Shown here: positions 55,084 through 64,000 of the stretch, one piece after another
How positions within the stretch are numbered: position 1 is the stretch's first letter
How the letters are laid out: each line of letters begins with the position of its first letter
NCBI GenBank assembly: GCA_020746995.1
Contig: JAGPXD010000005.1
Coordinates: 1,860,001-1,924,000, forward strand
Source of the DNA: Plectosphaerella cucumerina
Taxonomy: Eukaryota; Ascomycota; Sordariomycetes; Glomerellales; Plectosphaerellaceae
Direction of reading: 5' to 3'
Length of the DNA: 64,000 nucleotides
Program-made: the position numbers and the translations under genes
Notes under the pieces: generated by a model
What the model saw: only the letters and a program-made list of their open reading frames with translations
Database searches by the model: none
What the model was told of the DNA's origin: nothing

Positions 55084-57452
55084 AGGAGCCGCCGATATGT
55101 TGGCCTGGCACACCAGGAGACAGCATATTGCTTGCGAGTCGCGGAATGGAGATGCTGCACTCGTTCAGCGAGTCATGGAAGAAGACAATTTGACCGCCAG
55201 ACCCTGAAAGTTGCCGGCAGGAGAGCCGTTTGAAAAGCAGATGAGGTTGCAAGGCTGGTAGCGTCGGTGTTGGAGGGGCAGGGAGTGAGAAAAGGGGGTA
55301 CAAGAAGGGATCAATAGAATGCTGTGGAGCAGGGGAGTCTTGGCCGGAGGCTGGCTTGATGAGATGTTCAAGGTGCAGTGGAGCAAGAGGCCACGGTTGA
55401 AGGTCAGAGACGACCAAAGACCTACCCGCTGGGAGTCAACCCTCTCCGGGCAGGCAAATACCCATCGAGGTGGTGTCTTTCTGGTTTCTTCCACTCTTCT
55501 TCAAACGGTATGACTTTCTCAGGGGTCCAGGCTGGCATTTCCATTTTTCTTTTGATGCTTGCGCGGTATGGAGCAGATTGACGGAACGCTGCATCTCGTG
55601 CCATGAGTTCAATCCAGGACATTACTCCGGTGCCCTGTTGGCCGTGTACGGTTCAATAACTCCCGACTTCCGATCTCGTCTTGATGAGATATGGCAGCCT
55701 GGACGGCAACTGCCGGAGCAAAGGCTCAACCCTGATGTTCCTGCCTTATCACGGCCGAGCCAGCTCCGGGAATGAGTCGATCCAAGGCAGAGCAGGCTCC
55801 GTAGCCCAGGCACGTGGCCAGTCGCGAGGTGAAGCTGCTGGCTTGATGGGGAAACCAAACTTGCTGCAGGGGGATACCCCTGACTTTTGATGGTTCCGCA
55901 TCTCGTCCCACCAGGTGGTCGATGGCCCCGTTCAGCGGATGCATGGAGCCTTTCGACGTGTGGTCAACAGACCCGAGGTGAGTCGGCAAATTGCGGACAT
56001 GCCGCGCTGATTATCCCGCTCATGCATGCAGGTCAAGTATTTGGCAGGCGACAAGCTCCCGGGAGTGGAAACATGCCCTTCTTACCCACTGAGCCAGAAG
56101 AAGAAGGTACAGCAGGCAAGGTCGGGTACGAGAAAAGCGGCGAAAGTGAGTATGCGGTGGAGAAAATTGAATGCTTGAATCAATATGAAGTCGGGTCTCC
56201 GTCCGCCTGACACATGGTCGGCCATTGGCGGAGGAAAAGCACGGCCATGCGCAAATTTCCCCTCATCCGTCCGTCCTCTTACGTAGCGGTCGACTGGACT
56301 TCAGGTATCCCGAATCCCGCGACCCGAGCCCCTATTCCAATCCGCTCTGGTTTGAGGGAATCGAGCCCCGTCCCAAGATCCGGCGCCTCCGGCTCCATGT
56401 CAGCGGATGTCAAGGGAGATTGAAGGCGGCGCCATGGCACAGGGGCTACTATTTCGTCCAAACACGCTGTCTGGGGGCGCCATTGTCACCGTCATCTTAC
56501 CGGTGAGGTGGTATCGCCCGCCCGCCACGGGGGGGCCACGGCGGGCCATCTTGGCAAGGCTTGAACGGGGTGAAGCAATCGGACGAGCATTGCATCCACG
56601 GTCTAGCGCAGGAAGTGGGCGCGAATGTTTCATCTGAGGACTGGAGGCAAGCCCCCGGCGGGCCACGTTCCCCATCAGATAGAGTGCATCCCCGGTCTTC
56701 TCGCCCGAGCGATTCGGCCGCTTGACGTCTGAACAGGGGTCGCCGTCCCTCGGTGTGGTACTGCGCAATCTCGGAACGAGGCTGAGCACCCCTGACAGAG
56801 ACCCGCCACATTTTTAAGCATATGTCCGCATCGGATCGGTCAAGCTTTTTTTCGTCCGTGAGTGGTGCACTTTCTTCTTTGGAGACATGGAGACCATGAC
56901 CATGGTCCAAGTTCAATGGGACCCAGGGGGTCGGAGTGAGCCGAATCGACAAGGTGACATGGAATCTTGGCCGCAACGCCGGCCAACATACACCGCGGCG
57001 CCGGGGGTTGCTCGCCACCCGGTTTCCCATCTCGTATCGACATCTATGGGAAGCCACTGGCCCACGGAGGAGTCGACCGAAAGGCTTCTTGGCCTTGGCA
57101 GGGGCCCCCTTCATTTTGGGAGGTGGCAGTAGTGCCCGGCTTGCGGCCAGTCAGCTGGCTCCCGGTTAGTGAGGGCGCTCCGTTGGAGACCCGTCATGGT
57201 AATCTCTGCATCACGGCAAGGGCTCCGAAGTGGGTGATAAGGCTTTTGCTAGCTTGGGCGTGAAGGGGGCATGGGGAGGGCATCGTGGGCAGCCCAAAGA
57301 TACAAAAGGCAGAGGCTTCCCGACCTCCGGGAACAACATTCAGCCTCCTCATCACAACATTCTTTTTTCCCAACCTTCCACACTCTCTTCAACCGACATT
57401 CATTCATTCATTTAACTACCGTTGATCGGTTTATTACATACGGACATTCAAA
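55084..57452. other. 2.4-kb gene-poor stretch upstream of PL3
   Basis: No frame with domain-like content or supported splicing. The last 100 bp before the ATG, rich in CAACATTC and CTTCC, look like a 5' leader. Confidence 0.45.
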
Positions 57453-58217
57453 ATGCACGCCTCTTCGCTCCTCACCATCTTCGCGGCCCTCCCCGCCGCC
57501 ATGGCCTGCCTCGGCTACACCGGCGGCATCCCCAAGGCCACCGGCACCGTCAGCTACAAGTCTGCCTACGTCGTCAAGAAGGGCGCGCCCTTCGACGGTG
57601 GCTGGAAGCGCTACGACCGTGGCGTCAAGTGCTCTGGCCAGAGCGAGGGCGGCGAGAAGGACGCCGTCTTCATCCTTGAGGACGGCGCCAAGCTCCGCAA
57701 CGTCATCATCGGTGCCAACCAGAAGGAGGGCATCCACTGCCGCGGTGCCTGCACCATCGAGTTCGCCTGGTTCGAGGACGTCTGCGAAGACGCCATCTCC
57801 ATCACCGGAAAGGGTACCGCCAACATCATCGGTGGTGGTGCCTACAAGGCCGCCGACAAGGTTATCCAGCACAACGGCTGCGGTCACGTCAACATTGTCA
57901 ACTTCTACGCCGAGGACTACGGAAAGGTTTACCGCTCGTGCGGCAACTGCAAGGGCAACTCCAACTGCAAGCGCTCCGTCCACATGGAGGGTGTCACCGC
58001 CAAGAAGGGTGGCGAGCTCATCGGCATCAACACCAACCTCGGCGACAAGGTTTGTAGCCCCAACCTGCATTCTCCGACTGACTTTGGCTGACTTGACCTT
58101 TCCCTCCAGGCTACCTACTCGAACAACTGCTTCCCCAAGACTCAGTGCCAGGGCTACAACGGCTGCGACAAGGCCAAGAACCCCGGCTGCGAGCCCAAGA
58201 AGTCCAAGACCTGCTAG
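57453..58217 (+). CDS. Secreted pectate lyase, PL3
   Basis: Two exons: 57453-58049 and 58110-58217 (234 residues). A signal peptide precedes CLGYTGGIP. The family PL3 beta-helix core is clear: KCSGQSEGGEKDAVFILEDGA (shortened: GGEKDAVFILEDGAKLRNV), GIHCRGACTIEFAWFEDVCE, DAISITGKG, VNIVNFYAEDYGKVYRSCGN and ELIGINTNLGDKATYSNNC. Paired cysteines form the disulfides of the family, and a Cys/Lys-rich tail ends the protein. It cleaves polygalacturonate by beta-elimination with Ca2+. PL3 enzymes are a common weapon of plant-pathogenic and necrotrophic fungi. Confidence 0.96.
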
Positions 58218-60607
58218 ACAGTTCATGGATACGGGAAGGCCAGCACGGCCTCCTAACAACAACGTGAACGCCACACAAGGCCCGGCGAGCATTTCGACCC
58301 GTATATATTCACTGCCCGCTTCCCTTGTGGGAGTTTGGGCCTTTTACCATACATAAATACCCAAGCATACATGCCAACCAAGTTTCTTGACCGTACCCAT
58401 GCATTGAAGTGACAGCTGTACTGGCAAATGTTCTTGTTCTGAGCTTGGCCTCGTGTCGAGCTGCTTGGCGTGCAATGCAAAGTTGAAAAAGGGTTCGGTC
58501 GGCGAAGATGGTGACATCGAGGGCCCCTGAGCAGACATGCTGTGCCGCACGCGCCGCACGCGCCACCACTTAAGCTCTATCGAACCACCTGCCAGCATTC
58601 ATCACTCCCCTGTGGCCGAGAAGTTTGGTGACAGCCGATGGCATCCTTTGCCAAGCGGAGAGGCGTTGCGGGCCTACCAAGAGGCAACCTGAGGTTTGGC
58701 AACGCACTTTGGTGGTCTAAGCCACCTCGGTCCAGGGACTCGAGGCAGCGCAGTCGCGTTGACACGAAAGGCGTGCGAAGGAAAAAAAATCGTCGACACC
58801 AGTCGACCTGAGCTCTGCCAAAGCACAACGACGGCAACCGCCGAGCGATTCGACGTACTATCTTGCGGGACCTCTTGACCACAGGCTTCCCGACCCTCCC
58901 AATACAGAAGCGACTTCATGTCAAAGTCCGCTTCGATGCTGATGTCAACCTTGGGGGCAAACAGGTTGGGGATCGCATAGAATGCCCGGGATGATGCTCT
59001 TTTCACCGCCTTCGCTCCCCGATCACTGTGGTCAATACCCAGCAAGCCTCTTCCGGGAGACACAAATCCGGTATCAAAATATTACTATGAGCTATGGGCC
59101 ATTGTGCTTGGTCGCTGGTTCGCCAGCTTGATCATCTTAGCCTTCTCGGCCTGCCTTCTCTCAAGGGAACCGCCTTCGCCACTATTCGAAGTGGCAGTAG
59201 CTCACATTGTTATTGTACGTTGACAATCCGCCAATCTCTGGTCTGAAGCGAGGCTAGCAGGTACCAGACTGGCCTCCACCTCCTGCTGCCCAGCCTGTGT
59301 ATCCGCCCACGATCGCCTACCGATGCTCGCACACCCTCGTGGTACCCACTCTTCGTGGCCGCAACCACAATCATGTGGGCAGCCATCATGTCAGCCATGA
59401 TAGTTGTCGTATTCAGCCCAGATATTGAAACCTCCTTGGCCAGTAGGGGGTGGTTTCGGGCTTCCAGCAAACCCGGCGCGGTAGTTAGCATGTCGAACAA
59501 GCTGGCGGTCGGGATTGTGTGCTTTGATGGAGGGGCACTGGGAGTGGTCGACTCCTACTGCACATTGCCTGCAAATGCTGACTACGTTGAGGCTGGTTAC
59601 TCTCATGCAATGGTACTTCTGGTACCGAGTTGGTCATGAGGAATTTCACACGACGACATCAGGGATGCTTACATTCTGGCTTCGAAATGAGGCAGGATGA
59701 TAAAAGGAAGCGTCGTCGCTCAATGTCTAGGGTAAGCATGGGAATAAGGTTCAACACGATTCACAGGACACTAAATATCGTTGGTTCAACCTTCGAAGTA
59801 TCATCTGTCTAACTGTGATATTTTGAGACCATCTTCTTGTCTATCAGATGGGATTTTCTTGCTAAGGGCTACCTAGCTTGCTGAGAGCAGAATGCTGGCG
59901 AGCTGTTCACAATTATGGGCAGATGAACTCTGAGAGGTCCAAAAAAAAAAACCTCATATTTCAAGAGGCAAAGGCAGCGGGAGAGAGAGTTAATAGCATT
60001 GATTTTAATGAGACTCGAGCAAATGGACAATCGGGGAGGATAGAAGGGTCGCCATGTCTCACCAAAGCAAGGGTGCGGCCCTTCCCATGCAGGGTCTAAC
60101 GGTGAGTGAGCCTCTTCAGCTCGCAGAGCTAGTATAGAAACAATCTTTTGATCGGCATTTGATTTTTGGTTCTAGAATAATCAAGAATAGGAAAGATTTC
60201 GGACATATGCGACGCCACATTGCTGGTGGCATGCGGCTGTGATGTCTTCATGAGTGGAACAAGGGGGCCATAGCTAGGCGCGACCACCGGCGCGCTAGTC
60301 AGCCTGCCTTGTTGATCTGACCCTCGGACGACTAGCATCGCAGGACTGCCTCAAACGACGCGGCGACGCCTGGTGGCTGGACGGCGACTCGTCCATGTGA
60401 AGCCGGCCGCGGCTGAGGCAAAACAATGTGTCACTTTTAACGACAGAAAGCAGAAGGTCCGACCCGATGTGCATGGACCCCTCGAGAAGCTGAGAGATAA
60501 AAGGTCAGAGGTTTGTGTCCCGCTGCGTTCGAGTAGGATGATCACAGCAGCGCCTGCTCTATGCTTCTCCACGAAGCAAAGAACAATCTCATCCGACTGC
60601 AACCATC
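58218..60607. other. 2.4-kb gene-poor stretch
   Basis: Contains no gene that I can support. A minus-strand stretch near 59390-59520 reads PPPTGQGGFNIWAEYDNYHG, like a small Gly/Pro-rich secreted protein end, but no start or splicing could be built. Confidence 0.4.
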
Positions 60608-61349
60608 ATGTCTTCCATCACCAGGGTCTTGAGCCTCATCCTGCTCCTTCCTTTTATCATCACCTCCGCAACGCCCATCGATGATGACGTTCACCTTGGG
60701 GACCGAGGAGACCCCTGTGCCAAGATCCGTGACATCGTCGAGGCGCTCAACAAGTTGCCTCAGCCATGGAAGCTCTACCAAGACCGTATAACTCCCCACA
60801 CCACGACCATCAAAGTCACTTCGACCCCAGTAGTGTAAGTTCTGTCTATGCTGTCGTATCTGCATGGTATTCAGGTCTGATGCGCTCCCCGAAGGACCGA
60901 CTACAAGTACACAACTGTGACCCAAGACGTGCCCGGGTGTATGCCTTTGAACAGACGAAGAGACGCGCTGGGCCTGGATGACCTCCCCGATATTATGCAG
61001 CGGGATCCCGGGATCCAGCTGCCGCCTGCTCTCAAGAAATGGGGCCTCCAGAAGGTGCAAGAGGCGTGTCGTTGCTTGCCGAAGCGGCCCAAGCAGACCG
61101 TCACCACGACCGTGGTCGCCCAGCCGTCGGTACGTTTCCCCGCCATACGAGTGACATGGCAAGTCGAGTCGTACTGATCGCACGCGCCAACCACTGTAGA
61201 CCGTCACCCTGACCAAGACAAAGACGGCATGCCCACCGAATTGTACCCCTGTCGGCCAGCCATGCATTTTCGAGCAGCCCGAGAACTGCTGCAGTCAAAC
61301 CTGTGCTTGTATCAGCGGGATTTATAACTGTTATCGGTTCCCAGGCTGA
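60608..61349 (+). CDS. Small secreted protein with knottin-like eight-cysteine tail
   Basis: Three exons fit in phase: 60608-60834, 60895-61129, 61200-61349 (203 residues). The signal peptide ends near TSATP. The middle is Lys/Thr-rich with repeated TTV- and TVT-type blocks and a CRC pair. The C-terminal 40 residues contain eight cysteines in the order C-x3-C-x6-C-x7-CC-x3-C-x-C-x6-C (CPPNC, PCIF, NCCSQTCAC, YNC), a spacing like inhibitor-cystine-knot peptides. Such domain tails are typical of effector candidates. Splice signals are standard (GTAAGT; GTACGT). Not similar to any family I recognise. Confidence 0.75.
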
Positions 61350-61575
61350 AGAAAGTATCATTGGGAAAGCAGCTTTCATGAAATTGACTGCATACGAATG
61401 ACGTTCCTCCCGTGCCCTCAAGCCGAAGCCCTAAAAAGCCGCGCCGGGTAGATAAACCGGCCGCTGCTCAGCCGTCCCTCGATCGGGCAGATTTTCTCAC
61501 TCGAAGAACGTTATACATGGGGTTTCCGTCAGTTCAGACTCTCTGATGATGGTTTGTCTGTCCCAAAAACACATA
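61350..61575. other. Intergenic DNA
   Basis: Between the secreted protein and tRNA-Glu; no coding signal. Confidence 0.4.
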
Positions 61576-61656
61576 TCCGGAATGGTGTAATGGTCAACAT
61601 TTGTCGCTCTCATGAAGAGCGCCGACAGGCTCGGGGTTCAATTCCCCGTTCCGGAA
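61576..61656 (+). tRNA. tRNA-Glu(CUC) with 9-nt intron
   Basis: Acceptor stem TCCGGAA pairs perfectly with TTCCGGA. The D arm is GGTGTAATGGT and the T arm is CGGGGTTCAATTCCCCG. The anticodon stem TGTCG/CGACA closes a loop with CTC at 61609-61611, interrupted by a 9-nt intron (61613-61621) after position 37. Confidence 0.88.
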
Positions 61657-62082
61657 TTCGCCTTTTGTTCCCATATGAGTGGTTTGAGGCCTGGTTGTGG
61701 AGTATCGTGGGGACGGGCTGATATTTTTGAAGTTGCCGTGGGGAGGGGATGGCAGTGTGCATCACATACATAGAGTTGGCAGGATGAGACATCATCTACA
61801 TCAAATGTCATGCAGAGAGTGAAGGAGCTTTCTAGGTGCAACATTCCATTGTTCGAAGCAACATGGCGCATAAGAAGTCCGCTCGAAAAACAAGTTGGTC
61901 ACTATGGCCCTGCAAAGGACCATCGGTGTTGGATCCAATTACCACTTGTGCTGGTGATCGAATGGTGGAATTCAGGTTTCTGCCCCCTCTTCCACTTGGT
62001 CGTTGTCTTGCCTTGAGCGGAACGGGGAAGATCATCTTAGGTTGAGGTGCCGATACCCGAGGTATTTCCGCTATCCACTGTC
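61657..62082. other. Intergenic DNA
   Basis: Between tRNA-Glu and the 3' end of the transporter. No gene seen. Confidence 0.45.
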
Positions 62083-64000
62083 TCAAAGAGACTCGCTGTC
62101 TTCAGGCGAGGTCAGACGCTGCTGGTGCTGCCCCTTTAGATCCCGGTTGTGGAGGTGCCGAATGAACAGGAGCGTAATCACAGCTGCAGCTCCAAATCCG
62201 GCCGTGATGTAGTTACCCGTCACGATGTACGGCTGCTTGTTGGCTGGGAAGGTGAAAATTGGTACCCAAGCGGTGAAAATGAAGGCGAAAGCATTCATCT
62301 GCGTCAAAGATCAGTCATTGGATCAGCACGAAAAGTTTGGCAGACAAAGAGAAGGTTCATCATACCAGAGCGGAAACGTATGCCCTCTTTTCCGGATCTT
62401 GCCTGTTCACCTCGTTCACCCAAGTCCAGGTGAGTCCCGCAGCCGATCCCGCAAATGAGGTGAGGTCTAGGGAGAACGAATTAGAATCCAACTCAGGAGT
62501 GACGAAACTTGGAGCGCCTTACAATAGAGTGCCCAGCGAGTTGCTCGGATGGTCGGGTGAACGGGTGAAGCAGCGAGGGCAATTGGGAAGATGATCGCCA
62601 TCACACTCGCAAAAGCCATACCCGGCCATCTAGCCGCGCCTGGCAAGCTATCGGAAACCCAGGAGTTGGTGAGGGAGGCGACAATGGTAATGATGTTAAT
62701 CTGTTCACGTTAGGGGTGTCCAATTCAAAGGTGTTGGGCAGAACTAACACCGAGGGGAATGATGTTGATTTCAGGAACCGAAAAGACTGGCGTCTGTCCC
62801 GGCACGTTGTAGCTCTTTACCCAGAAAATCACTGCAGACATTAGCGAGTTGACGGAGGATAAGATGCTGGCGACTTACTGGAACCTCCGGACTGGCCAAA
62901 CTGAACCATGAAAGCGAAGAATAGGGGGACTTTTCATTTGTCAGTAACCGGAGGCAACATGTGTGAAAGAATCACGTACAGAGGTACACATGCCACGTGG
63001 TGTGCCATCGCTTGATATCCTTCCACTTGAAAAGCCCGGTGAGAGGCTTGACTTCCGTGGGCATCCGGGTCCGCGCCAGCTCTACTTCCTTCTCGGTAAA
63101 GATCCTTCGGACATGGTCAGCCAGGAGCATTGTCGAGTGATATGAGAGGGGATGCGAACCAGTTGGCCTTTGCTCGGCTGGGAAGTTGAGGCATCGCGAA
63201 CGCTGTCCACACAGCGCAGGGGAAAGAGACAAAGCCACAGATACTGTTGTAGTCATGTCAGTTCTCTGTTGATCGACTTGCTCGACGAGAGAATACGCAC
63301 ATGTACATCCATCGCCATCCGGGAAGGCCGCTTGCCCCGTCCAGACCCGCGAACACCGCCGCCATCAGGAATCCTGAAAACAGTGGTCCGACCGAGGTGA
63401 ACACCTGGATGATCGTGTTGCGTCGAGCCAGTTCGTGCGGCTTGTAGTAGCTGGAACAGACGTACATCACGGCCGGGAAGTGACCAGCCTCAAAAAGGCC
63501 GACGCTGTAGCTGCGTCAGGGACAATTCTACATCTTGGGTGAAAGGCATACAAGAATCGGAAGACGTAGAGCTGCGTCACATTCTTGACACCGGCTGTTG
63601 CAAACGTGAAGACAGTCCAAGCAAGCTCGAGGAATGCAACGTAGAGAGGTACGTTGACCTCGTGGCATGTCAGCTCAGGAGTCAGGTGCATGTGAAAGCT
63701 GAAGATTTACTCTTGTGAGCAGCAAGTTTGACGGGACCTGCCCTATCACATAAGCTGCAGCCCATACGGCATTGGCGTAGTTGAGTTCGCGCCCGTAAAG
63801 AGAAAGGTCCTCTTTCATTCCACTGTCTGCGAAATGTGTTAGTGCACTCCAAGGCGGTGGACATATGAACGACCGAGCTAGCCGTGGAGTACAACATACT
63901 GAACGCGTTGGTGATGTTGACCTGGTCAAGGTAGCGGCACATGACACCGAGTGCAGACGCTGAGATGAGCGTCAGGTCCAGCTTGGTGAGAAAGCGAGCC
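62083..64000 (-). CDS. MFS transporter, Dal5/ACS-type (5' part beyond the window)
   Basis: Part of an intron-rich gene; the start lies beyond base 64000. Exons that can be placed include 64000-63900, 63826-63711, 63658-63552, 63504-63301, 63243-63160, 63104-62980, 62929-62879 and further ones down to the stop at 62083. Translated blocks match anion:cation symporters (allantoate, nicotinate, pantothenate permeases): GVMCRYLDQVNITNAF, NSGMKEDLSLYG, FELxW-type LELAWTVFTFATAG, FVGLFEAGHFPAVMYVCSSYY, MIFWVKSYNVPGQTP and AALMNAFAFIFTAWVPIF. About 12 membrane spans are expected. It is a plasma-membrane uptake system for a small organic anion or vitamin; substrate cannot be named. Confidence 0.88.

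Noticed and set aside
58674..59063. Minus-strand frame with a protein-like stretch
   Set aside because: No family resemblance, no supported start, and flanks are not coding.
59210..59606. Gly/Pro-rich minus-strand stretch resembling a small secreted protein end
   Set aside because: No start, signal peptide or introns could be connected to it.

Overview
The window looks like chromosomal DNA of a filamentous ascomycete (Pezizomycotina, most likely a plant-associated Sordariomycete). The evidence is many 45-80 nt introns with CTGAC/CTAAC branch points, Zn2Cys6-class regulators, fungal-only families (RCF1, RTC5, SWC3, PLAC8, Dal5-type MFS) and secreted plant-cell-wall enzymes (PL3 pectate lyase, GH78 rhamnosidase). 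No bacterial operons, CRISPR arrays or intact transposons were seen. Exon models below were built by hand from splice signals, reading phase and family conservation.

Region 1 (about 1-17.5 kb) is an accessory, metabolic block. It holds a 5'-end fragment of a flavin monooxygenase, two divergently transcribed ARCA-like transcription factors (one without a zinc cluster), a Gfo/Idh/MocA dehydrogenase, an aldo-keto reductase, a secreted cysteine-rich protein resembling the tail of fungal chitinases, a secreted FAD/BBE oxidoreductase and a large secreted GH78 alpha-L-rhamnosidase. The monooxygenase and the BBE oxidase share a 12-base TATA-containing promoter word about 100 bp upstream of their starts. 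A locally regulated set for release and oxidation of rhamnosylated plant compounds is a reasonable but unproven inference.

Region 2 (about 17.5-25 kb) is mixed. It has coding remnants near 19 kb, a polytopic membrane protein, a SET-domain protein and an F-box-like zinc-binding protein, followed by a 3.6-kb GC-rich stretch without convincing genes.

Region 3 (about 28-50 kb) is conserved housekeeping DNA: a Ser/Thr-rich single-pass membrane protein, PLAC8, NAA40-type histone acetyltransferase, LYRM2-like protein, bL36m, threonine dehydratase ILV1, RCF1, RTC5 (TLDc), a tRNA-Lys, a seven-exon secreted histidine/lysine-rich protein, SWC3, an ABHD-type hydrolase with an 8-nt exon, and kynurenine 3-monooxygenase. 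Several products are mitochondrial.

Region 4 (about 50-64 kb) is accessory again. A C-terminally membrane-anchored protein diverges from a tandem of a trypsin-fold protein with a candidate His-Asp-Ser triad and a protein kinase, a possible fungal signalling or defence cassette. Next come a PL3 pectate lyase and a small secreted protein with a knottin-like eight-cysteine tail, each surrounded by gene-poor DNA, then a tRNA-Glu and the 3' part of an intron-rich Dal5-type MFS transporter that runs off the window.
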